Assembly (NCBI RefSeq): GCF_002007215.1
Contig: NZ_MUHX01000003.1
Location: forward strand, 78,132 to 142,131
Length of the DNA: 64,000 bases
DNA from: Pyramidobacter sp. C12-8
Lineage (GTDB): Bacteria > Synergistota > Synergistia > Synergistales > Dethiosulfovibrionaceae
Reading direction: 5' to 3'
Shown: in pieces, positions 36,738 through 45,589 of the stretch
Layout of the letters: each line of letters opens with the position of its first letter
Numbering within the stretch: position 1 is the stretch's first letter
Made by a program: the position numbers and the translations under genes
Notes under the pieces: model-generated
What the model was told of the DNA's origin: nothing
The model's database searches: none
What the model saw: the letters and a program-made list of their open reading frames with translations, nothing else

Positions 36738-37757
36738 ATGATCCAGCTCCGCGGCATCAAAAAAATCTATCGCGCGCCCGACGGCCGTTCCGTCGAGGCG
36801 CTGTCGGGCATCGACCTGGACATCGCCGACGGCGAGATCTTCGGCATCATCGGCCTCTCGGGCGCGGGCAAATCGACGCTGCTGCGCACGATCAACCGCC
36901 TCGAAGAACCCAGCGGCGGACAGGTCGCCATCGACGGGCAGGAGATCACGGCGCTCGACGCGGGCGGACTGCGGCTGGCGCGGCGCAAGATCGGCATGAT
37001 CTTTCAGCACTTCAACCTGCTGGCCTCGCGAACGGTGGCGGGCAACGTCGCCTTTCCGCTGGAACTGGAAGGCTGGAAGCCGAAAGACATCAAAGACCGC
37101 GTCGCCGAAATGCTCGACGTCGTCGAGCTTTCCGACAAGGCCGGCAGTTACCCGTCGCAGCTTTCCGGCGGGCAGAAGCAGCGCGTCGCCATCGCCCGCG
37201 CGCTGGCGAACCGGCCGCACGTGCTGCTCTCCGACGAGGCCACCAGCGCTCTCGATCCCCGCACCACCAAATCGATCCTCGGCCTGCTGGCCGGCATCAA
37301 CCGTCTCATGGGGCTGACGATCGTCGTCGTCACCCACGAGATGAACGTCATCCGCGAGATCTGCTCGCGCGTGGCCATCATCGAGTCGGGGCGCATCGTC
37401 GAGCAGGGAACGGTGAAAGAAATATTCCTGAACCCGCGCTCGAAAACGGCGCGCGAGTTCCTCGCCAAACTGCCGCGCACCGGCTACGACGAAGGCGCGG
37501 GACTGCCCCGCGAGAGCGGCAAGCCGGTGGCGGTGCTGACCTTCGACGGCTCGGCGGCGGAAGCGCCCCTGATCTCGCAGACGATCAAGGCCACGGGGGC
37601 CGACGTCAACATTCTCGCCGGCGCTATCGACAGCCTCTACGTGTCGCGCGTCGGCACCCTCACGGTGCAGTTCGGCGGCGCGCCGCAGGTGATCGCCGCG
37701 GCGATGGACATGATCCGCGCCCATAACGTGCAGGTGGAGGTGGTCTGGAATGGCTAA
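36738..37757 (+). CDS. metN: Methionine ABC transporter ATP-binding protein MetN
   Basis: 339-residue ATPase of the methionine uptake system. Walker A GLSGAGKSTLLR near residue 38, Q-loop IFQHFNLL, ABC signature QLSGGQKQRVAIA, Walker B VLLSDEATSALD, His-switch VVVTHEM. The C-terminal NIL/ACT-like domain (about 260-339, ending HNVQVEVVWNG) is the methionine-sensing module that inhibits transport. The ATG at 36738 follows AAGGTG. The stop overlaps metI by eight bases. Controlled by the upstream SAM riboswitch. Confidence 0.97.
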   Translation: MIQLRGIKKIYRAPDGRSVEALSGIDLDIADGEIFGIIGLSGAGKSTLLRTINRLEEPSGGQVAIDGQEITALDAGGLRLARRKIGMIFQHFNLLASRTVAGNVAFPLELEGWKPKDIKDRVAEMLDVVELSDKAGSYPSQLSGGQKQRVAIARALANRPHVLLSDEATSALDPRTTKSILGLLAGINRLMGLTIVVVTHEMNVIREICSRVAIIESGRIVEQGTVKEIFLNPRSKTAREFLAKLPRTGYDEGAGLPRESGKPVAVLTFDGSAAEAPLISQTIKATGADVNILAGAIDSLYVSRVGTLTVQFGGAPQVIAAAMDMIRAHNVQVEVVWNG

Positions 37758-38403
37758 AATCTTCGACCTATTGGCCGGACCGACGCTGCAGACGCTCTAC
37801 ATGGTCGGCCTGTCGAGTCTGTTCGCGATCCTGCTGGGGCTGCCGCTGGGCATCGCCCTCACGCTGACCGAAAAGGGCGGCCTGTGCGAAAGCCGCTTTG
37901 CCGGCAAAGCGCTCGACGTCTTCGTCAACGTCTTTCGCTCCTTCCCGTTCATCATCCTCATGATCATCCTCTTCCCGCTCTCGCGGCTGATCGTGGGCAC
38001 CACCATCGGCACCACGGCCGCCATCGTGCCGCTGTCGATCTCGGCCGCGCCGTTCGTGGGGCGCGTCGTGCAGAGCGCCCTCAAGGAAGTGGACCGCGGC
38101 GTGATCGAAGCCGCGCAGGCCATGGGCGCCGACGTCAGGACCATCGTCCTGAAAGTGATGATTCCCGAAGCGCTGCCCTCGCTGGCCGCGGGCGCGACGC
38201 TGACGGTCATCGCCATCGTCGGCAGCTCCGCCATGGCCGGGGCCATCGGCGGCGGCGGGCTGGGCGACGTGGCCATCCGCTACGGCTTCCACCGCTTCCG
38301 CAGCGACGTGCTGATCGCCGCCGTCGTCGTTATTATCGCCATTGTTCAAGGGATCCAATGGCTCGGTAATAAAATCGTCCGGAATCTGAGCCGGAATCGA
38401 TAA
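37750..38403 (+). CDS. metI: Methionine ABC transporter permease MetI
   Basis: 217-residue inner-membrane permease with five predicted helices. Diagnostic segments: NVFRSFPFIILMIILFPLSRLIVGTTIG, and the coupling (EAA) region VDRGVIEAAQAMGADVRTIVLKVMIPEALPSL, then IVGSSAMAGAIGGGGLGDVAIRYG. It overlaps metN and is 26 bases from metQ. Normal family length. Confidence 0.97.
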   Translation: MAKIFDLLAGPTLQTLYMVGLSSLFAILLGLPLGIALTLTEKGGLCESRFAGKALDVFVNVFRSFPFIILMIILFPLSRLIVGTTIGTTAAIVPLSISAAPFVGRVVQSALKEVDRGVIEAAQAMGADVRTIVLKVMIPEALPSLAAGATLTVIAIVGSSAMAGAIGGGGLGDVAIRYGFHRFRSDVLIAAVVVIIAIVQGIQWLGNKIVRNLSRNR

Positions 38404-38429
38404 TTTATTTTTCGGGAGGTTTTGCTGCA

Positions 38430-39224
38430 ATGAAAAAAATCTGTGTTCTCGCTCTTACCGTTTCTCTGTGCTTCGCCGGCGCGTCCTTCGCCGGCACGCT
38501 GCGCGTCGGCGCCACGCCCACGCCTCACGCCGAGATCCTCGCCCAGGTCAGGGACGACCTCAAAGCCCAGGGCGTCGACCTGCAGATCGTGGAGTTCACC
38601 GACTACGTCACGCCCAACCTGGCGCTCAGCGACGGCGAACTCGACGCCAACTACTTCCAGCACCTGCCCTACCTGCAGAGCTTCTGCAAAGACCGCGGCC
38701 TCGATCTGGCCTCCGCCGCCACCATCCACGTAGAACCCATGGGGCTGTTCTCGAAGAAGTTCGCCACGCTCGAAGGGCTCAAAGACGGCGCGCTCATCGC
38801 CGTCCCCAACGATCCCACCAACTGCGGGCGCGCCCTGCTGCTGCTCCAGTCCGCCGGACTGATCAGGCTGGCGGCGGACAGCGGTCTCACCGCCACCGAG
38901 CTGGACGTCGAAGAGAACAAACACGGCTTCAAGTTCCGTTCGCTCGAGGCGGCCCAGCTGCCGCGCTCGCTCGACGACGTGGACGCGGCCGTGATCAACG
39001 GCAACTACGCACTGCCCGCCGGTTTCAACCCCGCCAAGGACGCCCTGCTCGTCGAAGGCGCCGATTCGCCCTACGCCAACGTCATCGCCGTCAAGGCCGG
39101 CAACGAGAACAACGCCGACGTGCAGGCGCTGATCAAAGCCCTGCAGAGCGACAAAGTTTCCAAGTACATCCTCGGCGCCTACGCCGGCGGCGTACTGCCC
39201 GCGTTCGGCGGCCCCGCCAAGTAG
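38430..39224 (+). CDS. metQ: Methionine-binding protein MetQ
   Basis: 264-residue NlpA-family binding protein. Signal peptide MKKICVLALTVSLCFAGASF with cleavage near ASFAG. The Cys in this region is not in a standard lipobox, so the protein may be a soluble periplasmic form rather than a lipoprotein. Core: TLRVGATPTPHAEIL, VEFTDYVTPNLALSDGELDANYFQH, AVPNDPTNCGRALLLL, and AAVINGNYALPAGF. GGGAGG precedes the ATG. It completes the metNIQ operon. Confidence 0.96.
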   Translation: MKKICVLALTVSLCFAGASFAGTLRVGATPTPHAEILAQVRDDLKAQGVDLQIVEFTDYVTPNLALSDGELDANYFQHLPYLQSFCKDRGLDLASAATIHVEPMGLFSKKFATLEGLKDGALIAVPNDPTNCGRALLLLQSAGLIRLAADSGLTATELDVEENKHGFKFRSLEAAQLPRSLDDVDAAVINGNYALPAGFNPAKDALLVEGADSPYANVIAVKAGNENNADVQALIKALQSDKVSKYILGAYAGGVLPAFGGPAK

Positions 39225-39312
39225 AAAAAAGGCAAACTGTTTTTTCGGCCATGCTGTTCCGCATCTTGCAGATCGGCATGGCTGCTTGTTTTCCGCCGCC
39301 TCAGCGCAAAAA

Positions 39313-39328
39313 TGTTCCACGTGGAACA
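39313..39328. promoter_or_regulatory. parS-like centromere site 3
   Basis: TGTTCCACGTGGAACA, identical to sites 1 and 2, extended by CAAAAA/TTTTTG to a 28-bp palindrome (39307-39334). It lies about 90 bases after metQ. Confidence 0.8.
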
Positions 39329-39391
39329 TTTTTGAAAAAGCGCCCGCGACAGTCTGCCGTACTGCGCTGATGATGGAATACGAGGCGCGGC

Positions 39392-39420
39392 GTTTTCAAT
39401 GACGCCTTTTCATTGAAAAT
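39392..39420. repeat. 11-7-11 inverted repeat, copy 2
   Basis: GTTTTCAATGA, seven bases, TCATTGAAAAT. The right arm is identical to that of the copy at 3383-3411 and the spacing is the same, while the seven spacer bases differ. Confidence 0.5.
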
Positions 39421-39453
39421 CGGTATCACAGAATCGAGCGGCAGTATTAAAGA

Positions 39454-39485
39454 GAGACGCGCCGAGTGCGGCGCGTCTCCTTTTA
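39454..39485 (+). terminator. Terminator-like hairpin in the metQ downstream region
   Basis: GAGACGCGCC pairs with GGCGCGTCTC around a short loop, followed by CTTTTA. No gene lies between it and metQ, 230 bases away, so it may end the met transcript late or a small RNA. Confidence 0.6.
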
Positions 39486-39972
39486 TGGGGGGGACAAAAC
39501 GCGTCCGGCATGGGAAGTTATGGAGATCTTCTCCATCCACAACTTTTATTTTAAGAGTTTAAAATAAAATCTTGCCTCTGACCCTTCATCACGTCACTTG
39601 AATCAAATAAGACAAAGCACATCATGTTTCTCTCGGAGAAGAAGGGAATGGGGATCTGATTCGTCAGAAATAAAAGTCTCAAATTCAGTTTTCATCGCGT
39701 CACGCCGCAACTATAATTTATTCTGTATGCACGGAGCGTTTTCCCGTCTCATGGAATGAGGCATTTTGGCTCAAAACTATCATTTCTTAATTTTATTATT
39801 TTTTATAGCAATTTTTCCTTGCGCGCCGCTTGGTAATCTGATCGCTCCATGATAGAATTAAATTAGTTAATCACAAAGAAATACTTTCAAGGCTGTCTTC
39901 TTCATTTTCAAAAGATCGGTTTTTCTCTTTTGGAAGGATTCTCCGATCACGGGCAAAGGAGGTCGGGCGGAA

Positions 39973-40893
39973 ATGAACGCTGAAACGAAAATCACAGATG
40001 TCATCGCAAACGAAAATTTCAAGGGATATGGCCATCTCCTTTTTCCCGGGCGTCTGAGCGAATCCGACAAAAAACGCACGCTGGCGCAGATCGCGCCGCT
40101 GTTCCCCTATCATAGGCATTTGAGCGTCGACGTCACGTTGAACGTCCTCAACTCCATGCTCGCGCGGGAAAAGAACGGCGAGAAGATCTTCTACGACCTT
40201 TATTCCGACGAAGAGAAAGGCAGGGATCCGGCCAAGGCGGAGACGGGGCTGTTCTCTTTCCGCGGCGTCAAAAAAGCGCCGTTTGCCGTTATCTGCGCGG
40301 GAGGCAGCTTCCAATATGTCGCGTCGCTCCACGAGAGCCTGCCGCACGCGCTGGAGCTGAGCCGCATGGGATTCAACGCCTTTACGCTCCACTATCGGAC
40401 CGAAAGTCTCGAAGCCGCCTGCGAAGATCTGGCGGCGGCGATCACGCAGATCTTCGCCCATGCGGAAGAGCTCAACGTCGGCACGGAGTGTTATTCGCTC
40501 TGGGGCAGCTCGGTCGGCGCCCATATCGCCGCCTATCTGGCCTCGTACGGGCCGCACGGTTTCGGCGGCGCGCAGCTGCCGCGCCCCGGCACGCTGGTGC
40601 TGCAGTACACCGGGCACACCAATCACACCCGCCGGGAACCGCCCACCTACGTCTGCGTGGGCGAAAACGATCCCGTCTGCGACTGGCGGGTGATGAAAAA
40701 GCGTCTCGACGCGCTGGCGGCCTGCGGCATCGACACGGAATTCCACAAGTACCCGCATCTCGGACACGGCTTCGGCCTCGGCATCGGCACGGAAGCCGAG
40801 GGCTGGATCGCCAGCGCCGCCGCGTTCTGGAAGCGCCATCTGCCCCGGCGGATGCTGCGCGTGCTCAGCCGCTTCGAAGCCGCGGCCGTCTGA
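39973..40893 (+). CDS. Alpha/beta hydrolase-fold protein
   Basis: 306-residue protein of the esterase/acetyl-xylan-esterase-like hydrolase group. It begins MNAETKITDVIANENFKGYG and later has the strand-loop AVICAGGSFQYVASLHES. The nucleophile elbow is LWGSSVGAHIAA near residue 178 (G-S-S-V-G). The acid is probably Asp in CVGENDPVCDW near 235, and the His is in YPHLGHGFGLG near 262. No signal peptide. AAAGGAGG about 10 bases upstream supports the start. Substrate unknown. It is followed by a very stable terminator. An AT-rich region of 350 bases precedes it. Confidence 0.85.
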   Translation: MNAETKITDVIANENFKGYGHLLFPGRLSESDKKRTLAQIAPLFPYHRHLSVDVTLNVLNSMLAREKNGEKIFYDLYSDEEKGRDPAKAETGLFSFRGVKKAPFAVICAGGSFQYVASLHESLPHALELSRMGFNAFTLHYRTESLEAACEDLAAAITQIFAHAEELNVGTECYSLWGSSVGAHIAAYLASYGPHGFGGAQLPRPGTLVLQYTGHTNHTRREPPTYVCVGENDPVCDWRVMKKRLDALAACGIDTEFHKYPHLGHGFGLGIGTEAEGWIASAAAFWKRHLPRRMLRVLSRFEAAAV

Positions 40894-40897
40894 TCGG

Positions 40898-40950
40898 CGA
40901 CAAAAAAATCCGGCGCTCCTGTCGTGCGGGAGCGCCGGATTTTTTTGTCG
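40898..40950. terminator. Bidirectional terminator
   Basis: A 22-bp perfect stem including seven A/T pairs at the base, so T runs exist on both strands, between the convergent hydrolase and IclR genes. Confidence 0.9.
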
Positions 40951-40967
40951 CCGGAAATTTCTTCGGT

Positions 40968-41708
40968 TCACGAATCGAGGATACTTTTTCGCAGTCGGGC
41001 GGCGGCTTTCTGAAGGACGCCGCGAAACGCCTCGAACTGCGGCACCACGGAATTTTTCGCGCCGCCGATGGCCAACACCGCCATGACCGTCCCATCGGGG
41101 TTCAGGATCGGCGCCGCCGCTTCGGCGGTTTCCGGCACCAACTCTTCGACGCTGACGGCATAACGCTTCTCTCTGATCTTCTCGATCTCCGCCAGCAGCT
41201 CTTTGGAGCCGGTGATCGTCGCGGACGTGTAGCTTTTCGGCTCGGAATAGACGATGTACTTCTGCAGCGGCTCGGGCGCGAAAGCCAACAGCGCCTTGCC
41301 CGCCGCGCCGGCGTGCAGGTCGAACAGCTTCGCGCGACGGCCCGCGAGCGCGGGCGCGTCTTCGGGCAAAGACGCGGCGACGCTGAGACCGCTGAACCCG
41401 TCGAGCGTGCACAGAGACACGCTTTGCCCGGTCTGATTGCACAACGCCTTCAGCAGATCCTGGGACTGGTTGACCAACGCCAGACGAAGCGCCCAGCCGT
41501 TCGACTGGCCGAGCAGCTTGTAACCGATCCGATAGCCCTGCGTCCTCTTGTCCTGCGCGACCCAGCCGTTCTCTTCCATTCCTGACAGAAAACGCTGGAC
41601 CGTGCTCTTGGGAATACCCGTCCGCATCCCCAGCTCGCGGACGCCGAGCTCGCCGCCGTCGGCGAGCAGCGTCTCGATGAGCGCCATGATGTTGCGCGTA
41701 GAATTCAT
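40968..41708 (-). CDS. IclR-family transcriptional regulator
   Basis: 246-residue regulator. The N-terminal winged helix (about 5-65) has LGVRELGMRTGIPKSTVQRFLSGM, with recognition helix KSTVQRFL. The C-terminal IclR effector domain (about 80-245) has DLHAGAAGKALLAFAPEPL and YAVSVEELVPETAEAAAPI, then MAVLAIGG. It likely senses a small carboxylate or aromatic compound. GAGGAGC precedes the ATG. It is upstream of, and oriented the same way as, no obvious target; the nearest genes are the hydrolase (convergent) and the ABC transporter operon. Confidence 0.93.
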   Translation of the reverse strand: MNSTRNIMALIETLLADGGELGVRELGMRTGIPKSTVQRFLSGMEENGWVAQDKRTQGYRIGYKLLGQSNGWALRLALVNQSQDLLKALCNQTGQSVSLCTLDGFSGLSVAASLPEDAPALAGRRAKLFDLHAGAAGKALLAFAPEPLQKYIVYSEPKSYTSATITGSKELLAEIEKIREKRYAVSVEELVPETAEAAAPILNPDGTVMAVLAIGGAKNSVVPQFEAFRGVLQKAAARLRKSILDS

Positions 41709-41984
41709 GGAACCTGCTCCTCTCTCGCTCTGAAAATTGCTGTGAACATTCTATGATTTCTATGATCAAAATATAGCATTTCGCAGACATAACTGTCAAG
41801 CGCGCCGCAGGAGCTTTTCAGCGTCGGGCAGCCGACGTGCGGCAAAGATTTTTACATTATAGAACTTTTGGGAGCGATTTCCATAAGATATATCAATTTC
41901 TGTCCCTTTTTCAACATTATGCGCATCTTACGAAAATATAAAAATGAAAAATCCGTTTAAAAGGAGCGACGGTTGAAGCGGTTT

Positions 41985-42932
41985 TTATTCGTCGTGATTC
42001 CGTGGCGGCAGGATCGCGAAGCGCACTTCGCCGCCGATCTCGCGCGCCGGTTCGGCGGCGCTGGGCATGGAGGCGCGCAGCGTCTGCCCCTGCCAGTCGA
42101 TGATCCAGTCCGTCGAGGCGCCGAGGAACGCGCGCGAGACCAGCGTTCCGACCAGCGGACCGTCTTCCGCGATGGCGATCTGGTCGGGGCGGAGCAGCTC
42201 GCGCTTCCCTTCCAGGATCACGGGGAACGCGTCGCCGATAAAATCGGCGGCGAAATCGCTGCGCGGCGAAAAATAGACTTCTTCGGGCGTGCCCACCTGC
42301 ATGAGCCGCCCTCCCTGCATCAGCGCCACGCGGTCGGAGATCGACAGCGCTTCCTCCTGGTCGTGCGTGACGTACAGCGCCGTGATGCCGAACGCCTTTT
42401 GCAGCGAACGGATCTCGGCGCGCATGCGCACGCGCAGCCGCGCGTCGAGACTCGAGAGCGGTTCGTCGAGCAGCAGCACCCGCGGGCTGAGGATCAGCGC
42501 CCGGGCGAGAGCCACGCGCTGCTGCTGGCCGCCCGACAGTTCCTGCACGCGCGCCCTTTGATAGCCGTCCAGACCGACGCGCTCCAACATTTCCGCCGCG
42601 CGCCGCAGCCGCTCCGCGCGGGGCGTTCCGCGCACGCGCAGGCCGTAGGCGACGTTTTCCTCCACGCTCAGGTGCGGAAACAGCGCGTGACTCTGAAACA
42701 CGGTCGCCGTAGGACGTTTCTCCGGCGGCAGCGCCGAAACGTCGCGCCCGTCGAGCATGACGCGCCCCGAATCGGGAAACAGGAATCCGCCGGCGATCTG
42801 CAGCGTCGTCGTCTTGCCGCAGCCCGAAGGTCCCAGCAGCGTCAGCAGTTCGCTTTTTTCCAGCGCCAGCGTCAAACCGTCGAGAGCTTTCGCTTCGCCG
42901 TAACTGAACGACACGTTCTCGAATGAAAGCAT
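41985..42932 (-). CDS. ABC transporter ATP-binding protein (Fe3+/phosphonate/polyamine type)
   Basis: 315-residue ATPase of the CUT1/FbpC-PotA-like class. Walker A LGPSGCGKTTTLQIAGG near residue 34, Q-loop VFQSHALFPHLSV, signature ELSGGQQQRVALARA, Walker B VLLLDEPLSSLDARLR, His-switch YVTHDQEEAL. The C-terminal TOBE-type domain (from about 240) contains LRPDQIAIAEDGP. GGAGAGG precedes the ATG, whose first base abuts the permease stop. It is the last gene of a PHP-SBP-permease-ATPase run. Confidence 0.93.
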   Translation of the reverse strand: MLSFENVSFSYGEAKALDGLTLALEKSELLTLLGPSGCGKTTTLQIAGGFLFPDSGRVMLDGRDVSALPPEKRPTATVFQSHALFPHLSVEENVAYGLRVRGTPRAERLRRAAEMLERVGLDGYQRARVQELSGGQQQRVALARALILSPRVLLLDEPLSSLDARLRVRMRAEIRSLQKAFGITALYVTHDQEEALSISDRVALMQGGRLMQVGTPEEVYFSPRSDFAADFIGDAFPVILEGKRELLRPDQIAIAEDGPLVGTLVSRAFLGASTDWIIDWQGQTLRASMPSAAEPAREIGGEVRFAILPPRNHDE

Positions 42933-44555
42933 TCAACCTCTCCTTTCGCTGATTTTCCAGGCCAGCGCGTTGACCGCCAAAATCGCCGCGATCAGCAGCG
43001 AGGCCATCGCCGAGGCGTCGCCGTACTTGCCGCTGTTGATCGACTCGAACAGCTCCACCGCCGCCACGCGCGCGTAGGGGCTGACCAGGAAGATGATCGG
43101 CCCCGTACTGGTCATGGCGGCGCTGAAAGCGTTGATGAACGACACCAGCATAAACGGACGCAGCAGCGGCAGTAGCATGTCGCGCAGCACGCGCCCCTGG
43201 CCGCCGCCGAGGTCGCGCACGGCCAGTTCCAGCTCGGGATTGATTTGAGCCAATCCCGCCTGCGCCGACCACGTCGACGGCGAAAGCTGGCGGAACAGGC
43301 AGTTCATGGCGATCAAAAAGCCGGCGGGAACCTCCCACGGTAGCGACGACGACACCAGCAGATAACCCACGCCGAAAAACGTTCCCGGCACGAGGTAGGG
43401 CAGTTCGATCAGCACGCGCGCGCCGCGCCGCAGCGCCTCGGGGGCGCGGTCCAGCAGCCGCGCCAGCGCCGCTCCCAGCACCGCGCCGCCCAGCCCCGCC
43501 GCAACGGAACAGGCCAGGCTGCGCGCGAAACCGTTGCCGCTGAAGTTCCACAGGCTGCGCAGATGCGCCGTCGTCAGCGTGAAGTCGGCTCCCCACGTCT
43601 TTGTGACGCTGCCGGCGAAGATCAGGCCGTAGACCGCCGTTTCCAGAGCGACGAACCCCCACGCCGCCGCTTCCGGCAGCCAGCCGGACGGGCCGCGCAG
43701 GCGCAGCGAGCGCGTTCCCGCCAGCCGCAGCGAAAAGTTCCGCCCGCGCGCCTCGCGCCGCACCGCCAACAGCAGCAGCGACGGCAGCACCAGCAGCGCG
43801 TTCATGGCGCAGGCCAGCGGGAAATCGCCGACGCCGATCAGCGTGTTGTACGCCTTCGACGCCAGCACCTGAAACCTCCCGCCCACGAACAGCGGCGTGC
43901 CGAAATCGGAGAGCGAGCGCACGAAGACCATCAGCGCCGCGGCGGCCAGCCCGGGACGCGCCAGCGGCAGGCTGACGCCCAGCAGCGTGCGCAGCGGCGA
44001 AGCGCCCAGATCGAGCGAGCCCCGCTCCAAAGCGCCGTCCACCTGATGGAACGACGCCGCCGCCAGCAGCGTGGCGACGCCCAGCTGCGACAGCGCTTCC
44101 ATCATCACCACGCCGTGAAAGCCGTAGGGATTCCATTCCAGCCCCAGCAGCCGCCAGGTGATCAGCCCGCGGCGTCCGAAGAGCATCAGATACGACATCG
44201 AACCGACGAACGGCGGCGAGATCGTCGACAGCACCAGCACCGCCGTCAGCAGTTTGCGTCCCGCCGCCGCGCCGTACAGCAGCTTCACGGCCAGCAGCGA
44301 CGCCAGCGGCAGCGTGACCGCCGTCACGGCGGCGGCCACGCCGAAGCTGTTCAGCACCAGCGGCCAGTTTTTTCCCAAAAGCCCGCGCCACGCCGAAAGC
44401 GACCACTGCCCGTCCGCCAGCAAACTTTCGCGCAGCACCGCCGCCACGGGCCACAGCGCAAAAAGGAGGACGCCGCCCCCCGCCAGGAGCCAGAGTGCCA
44501 GCTCCGCGCCGGAGAGCGCGCGTCCTCTTCTTTGCGCCGGATTATTTGGAGCCAA
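42933..44555 (-). CDS. ABC transporter permease, two fused modules (FbpB-like)
   Basis: 540-residue inner-membrane protein with two binding-protein-dependent permease modules in one chain. The EAA-type coupling loops are ERGSLDLGASPLRTLLGVSLPLARPG near residue 180 and ELAVRDLGGGQGRVLRDMLLPLLRP near 450. About 12 hydrophobic helices, as in iron(III) and 2-aminoethylphosphonate systems. The start appears to be TTG at 44555 inside the end of the binding-protein gene (14-base overlap), preceded by AGGAG; this is the only reasonable start before the first helix. Confidence 0.92.
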   Translation of the reverse strand: MAPNNPAQRRGRALSGAELALWLLAGGGVLLFALWPVAAVLRESLLADGQWSLSAWRGLLGKNWPLVLNSFGVAAAVTAVTLPLASLLAVKLLYGAAAGRKLLTAVLVLSTISPPFVGSMSYLMLFGRRGLITWRLLGLEWNPYGFHGVVMMEALSQLGVATLLAAASFHQVDGALERGSLDLGASPLRTLLGVSLPLARPGLAAAALMVFVRSLSDFGTPLFVGGRFQVLASKAYNTLIGVGDFPLACAMNALLVLPSLLLLAVRREARGRNFSLRLAGTRSLRLRGPSGWLPEAAAWGFVALETAVYGLIFAGSVTKTWGADFTLTTAHLRSLWNFSGNGFARSLACSVAAGLGGAVLGAALARLLDRAPEALRRGARVLIELPYLVPGTFFGVGYLLVSSSLPWEVPAGFLIAMNCLFRQLSPSTWSAQAGLAQINPELELAVRDLGGGQGRVLRDMLLPLLRPFMLVSFINAFSAAMTSTGPIIFLVSPYARVAAVELFESINSGKYGDASAMASLLIAAILAVNALAWKISERRG

Positions 44556-45534
44556 AGCGCTCCTGCCAGGCGGCGAGCACGCGCTTGCGCTGCGCCCCGC
44601 CCTCGACCACGTCGGCCTTGACCAGGTTGGAATCGCGCATCGCCTGCACCGCGGGAGCCAGCTTCACGCCGGGACGGATCGGAGCCTGCGTGGTGTACTT
44701 GGCCAGCGTCTCCTGCCCCTTCGCCGACAGCACCCAGTCGATCAGCGCCTTGCCGGCCTCGGGATTGCGCGCGCCCTTGAACAGCGCCACGGGCGCGATG
44801 TACCACGGCACGCCGTCGGCCGGGAACGCCGTCTCGATCGTGTAGCCCTCGCCCTTCAGCTTTTCGCCGGTGTCGAACGGAGCCACGGCGATCGCCGCTT
44901 CGCCCGTACTGACCTTGTTGGCCGGCTCGGCGCCGCGTTTGGAGTAGTAGGGCACGTTGGCGTCGATGCCCTCGAGCAGCTTCCAGCCCTCTTCCTCTCC
45001 CTTCGCGGAGAGGATCGCCCAGACCATGGCGTAAAACGTGCCGCTCACGGCCGGCGTGGCCATCAGCACTTCGCCCTTGTAGACGGGGTCCGTCAGATCC
45101 TGCCAGCTGCGCGGCATGGGCAGGTTCTTCTTGGCCATGATCTCGCTGTTGACGACGAAGTCGACCGCGCCCAAAGAAATGCCGCTCCAATAGCCATCGG
45201 CGTTATAGAACATCGGGTCGTACGCGGCGCGTTCGGGCGACGCGTACGGTTTGAGGAACCCCTCGCCGGCCGCCGCCACGTAGCTGTCCAGACCGCCGCC
45301 GAACCACACGTCGGCCTGCGCCTTGCCCTTGGCCGCGCGCAGGCGGGTCAGGACCTCTCCCGACGACATGGCCAGATACTCCACTTCGATGCCCGTGTCC
45401 TTCGTGAACTCCTGAAGGATGCCGTCAACGCCCGTGTAGGCGATGAAGATGCTGAGTTTCTTCTCCTCGGCGCCGACGGCCGGGACCGCCAGCATCATCA
45501 CAGCCGCCGCCAACGCTCCAAACTTTTTCGACAT
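44542..45534 (-). CDS. ABC transporter substrate-binding protein (Fe3+/phosphonate-type)
   Basis: 330-residue periplasmic protein with a Sec signal MSKKFGALAAAVMMLAVPAV cleaved near VGAEE. Core of the SBP family 6/FbpA-like group: LSIFIAYTGVDGILQEFTKD, ADVWFGGGLDSYVAA, YWSGISLGAVDFVVNSE, PVYKGEVLMATPAVSGTFYA, and VALFKGARNPEAGKALIDWVL. The ligand may be ferric iron, 2-aminoethylphosphonate or a similar anion; the sequence alone does not decide. GGAGG precedes the ATG. The neighbouring permease and ATPase complete the system. Confidence 0.92.
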   Translation of the reverse strand: MSKKFGALAAAVMMLAVPAVGAEEKKLSIFIAYTGVDGILQEFTKDTGIEVEYLAMSSGEVLTRLRAAKGKAQADVWFGGGLDSYVAAAGEGFLKPYASPERAAYDPMFYNADGYWSGISLGAVDFVVNSEIMAKKNLPMPRSWQDLTDPVYKGEVLMATPAVSGTFYAMVWAILSAKGEEEGWKLLEGIDANVPYYSKRGAEPANKVSTGEAAIAVAPFDTGEKLKGEGYTIETAFPADGVPWYIAPVALFKGARNPEAGKALIDWVLSAKGQETLAKYTTQAPIRPGVKLAPAVQAMRDSNLVKADVVEGGAQRKRVLAAWQERFGSK

Positions 45535-45589
45535 GCAGAGACCTCCTTAAACTGATACGCGCCGCTTGCCGCGGCGCGGAAAAACCGTT

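Larger units (their letters stand above)
39225..39972. other. 748-base intergenic region with parS site, hairpins and an AT-rich block
   Basis: No credible gene. From left to right: a weak terminator-like hairpin (about 39249-39282), a parS-like site (39313-39328), the 11-7-11 inverted repeat (39392-39420), a GC-rich hairpin followed by CCTTTTA (39454-39485), a 7-G run (39487-39493), an AT-rich hairpin (39544-39569), and a low-GC stretch to about 39870. A CCATCCACA string near 39531 is only a poor DnaA-box match. Confidence 0.6.

Noticed and set aside
39225..39972. Possible replication origin
   Set aside because: It is AT-rich and beside a parS-like site, but only one poor DnaA-box match was found and no dnaA, dnaN or gidA neighbour is present.
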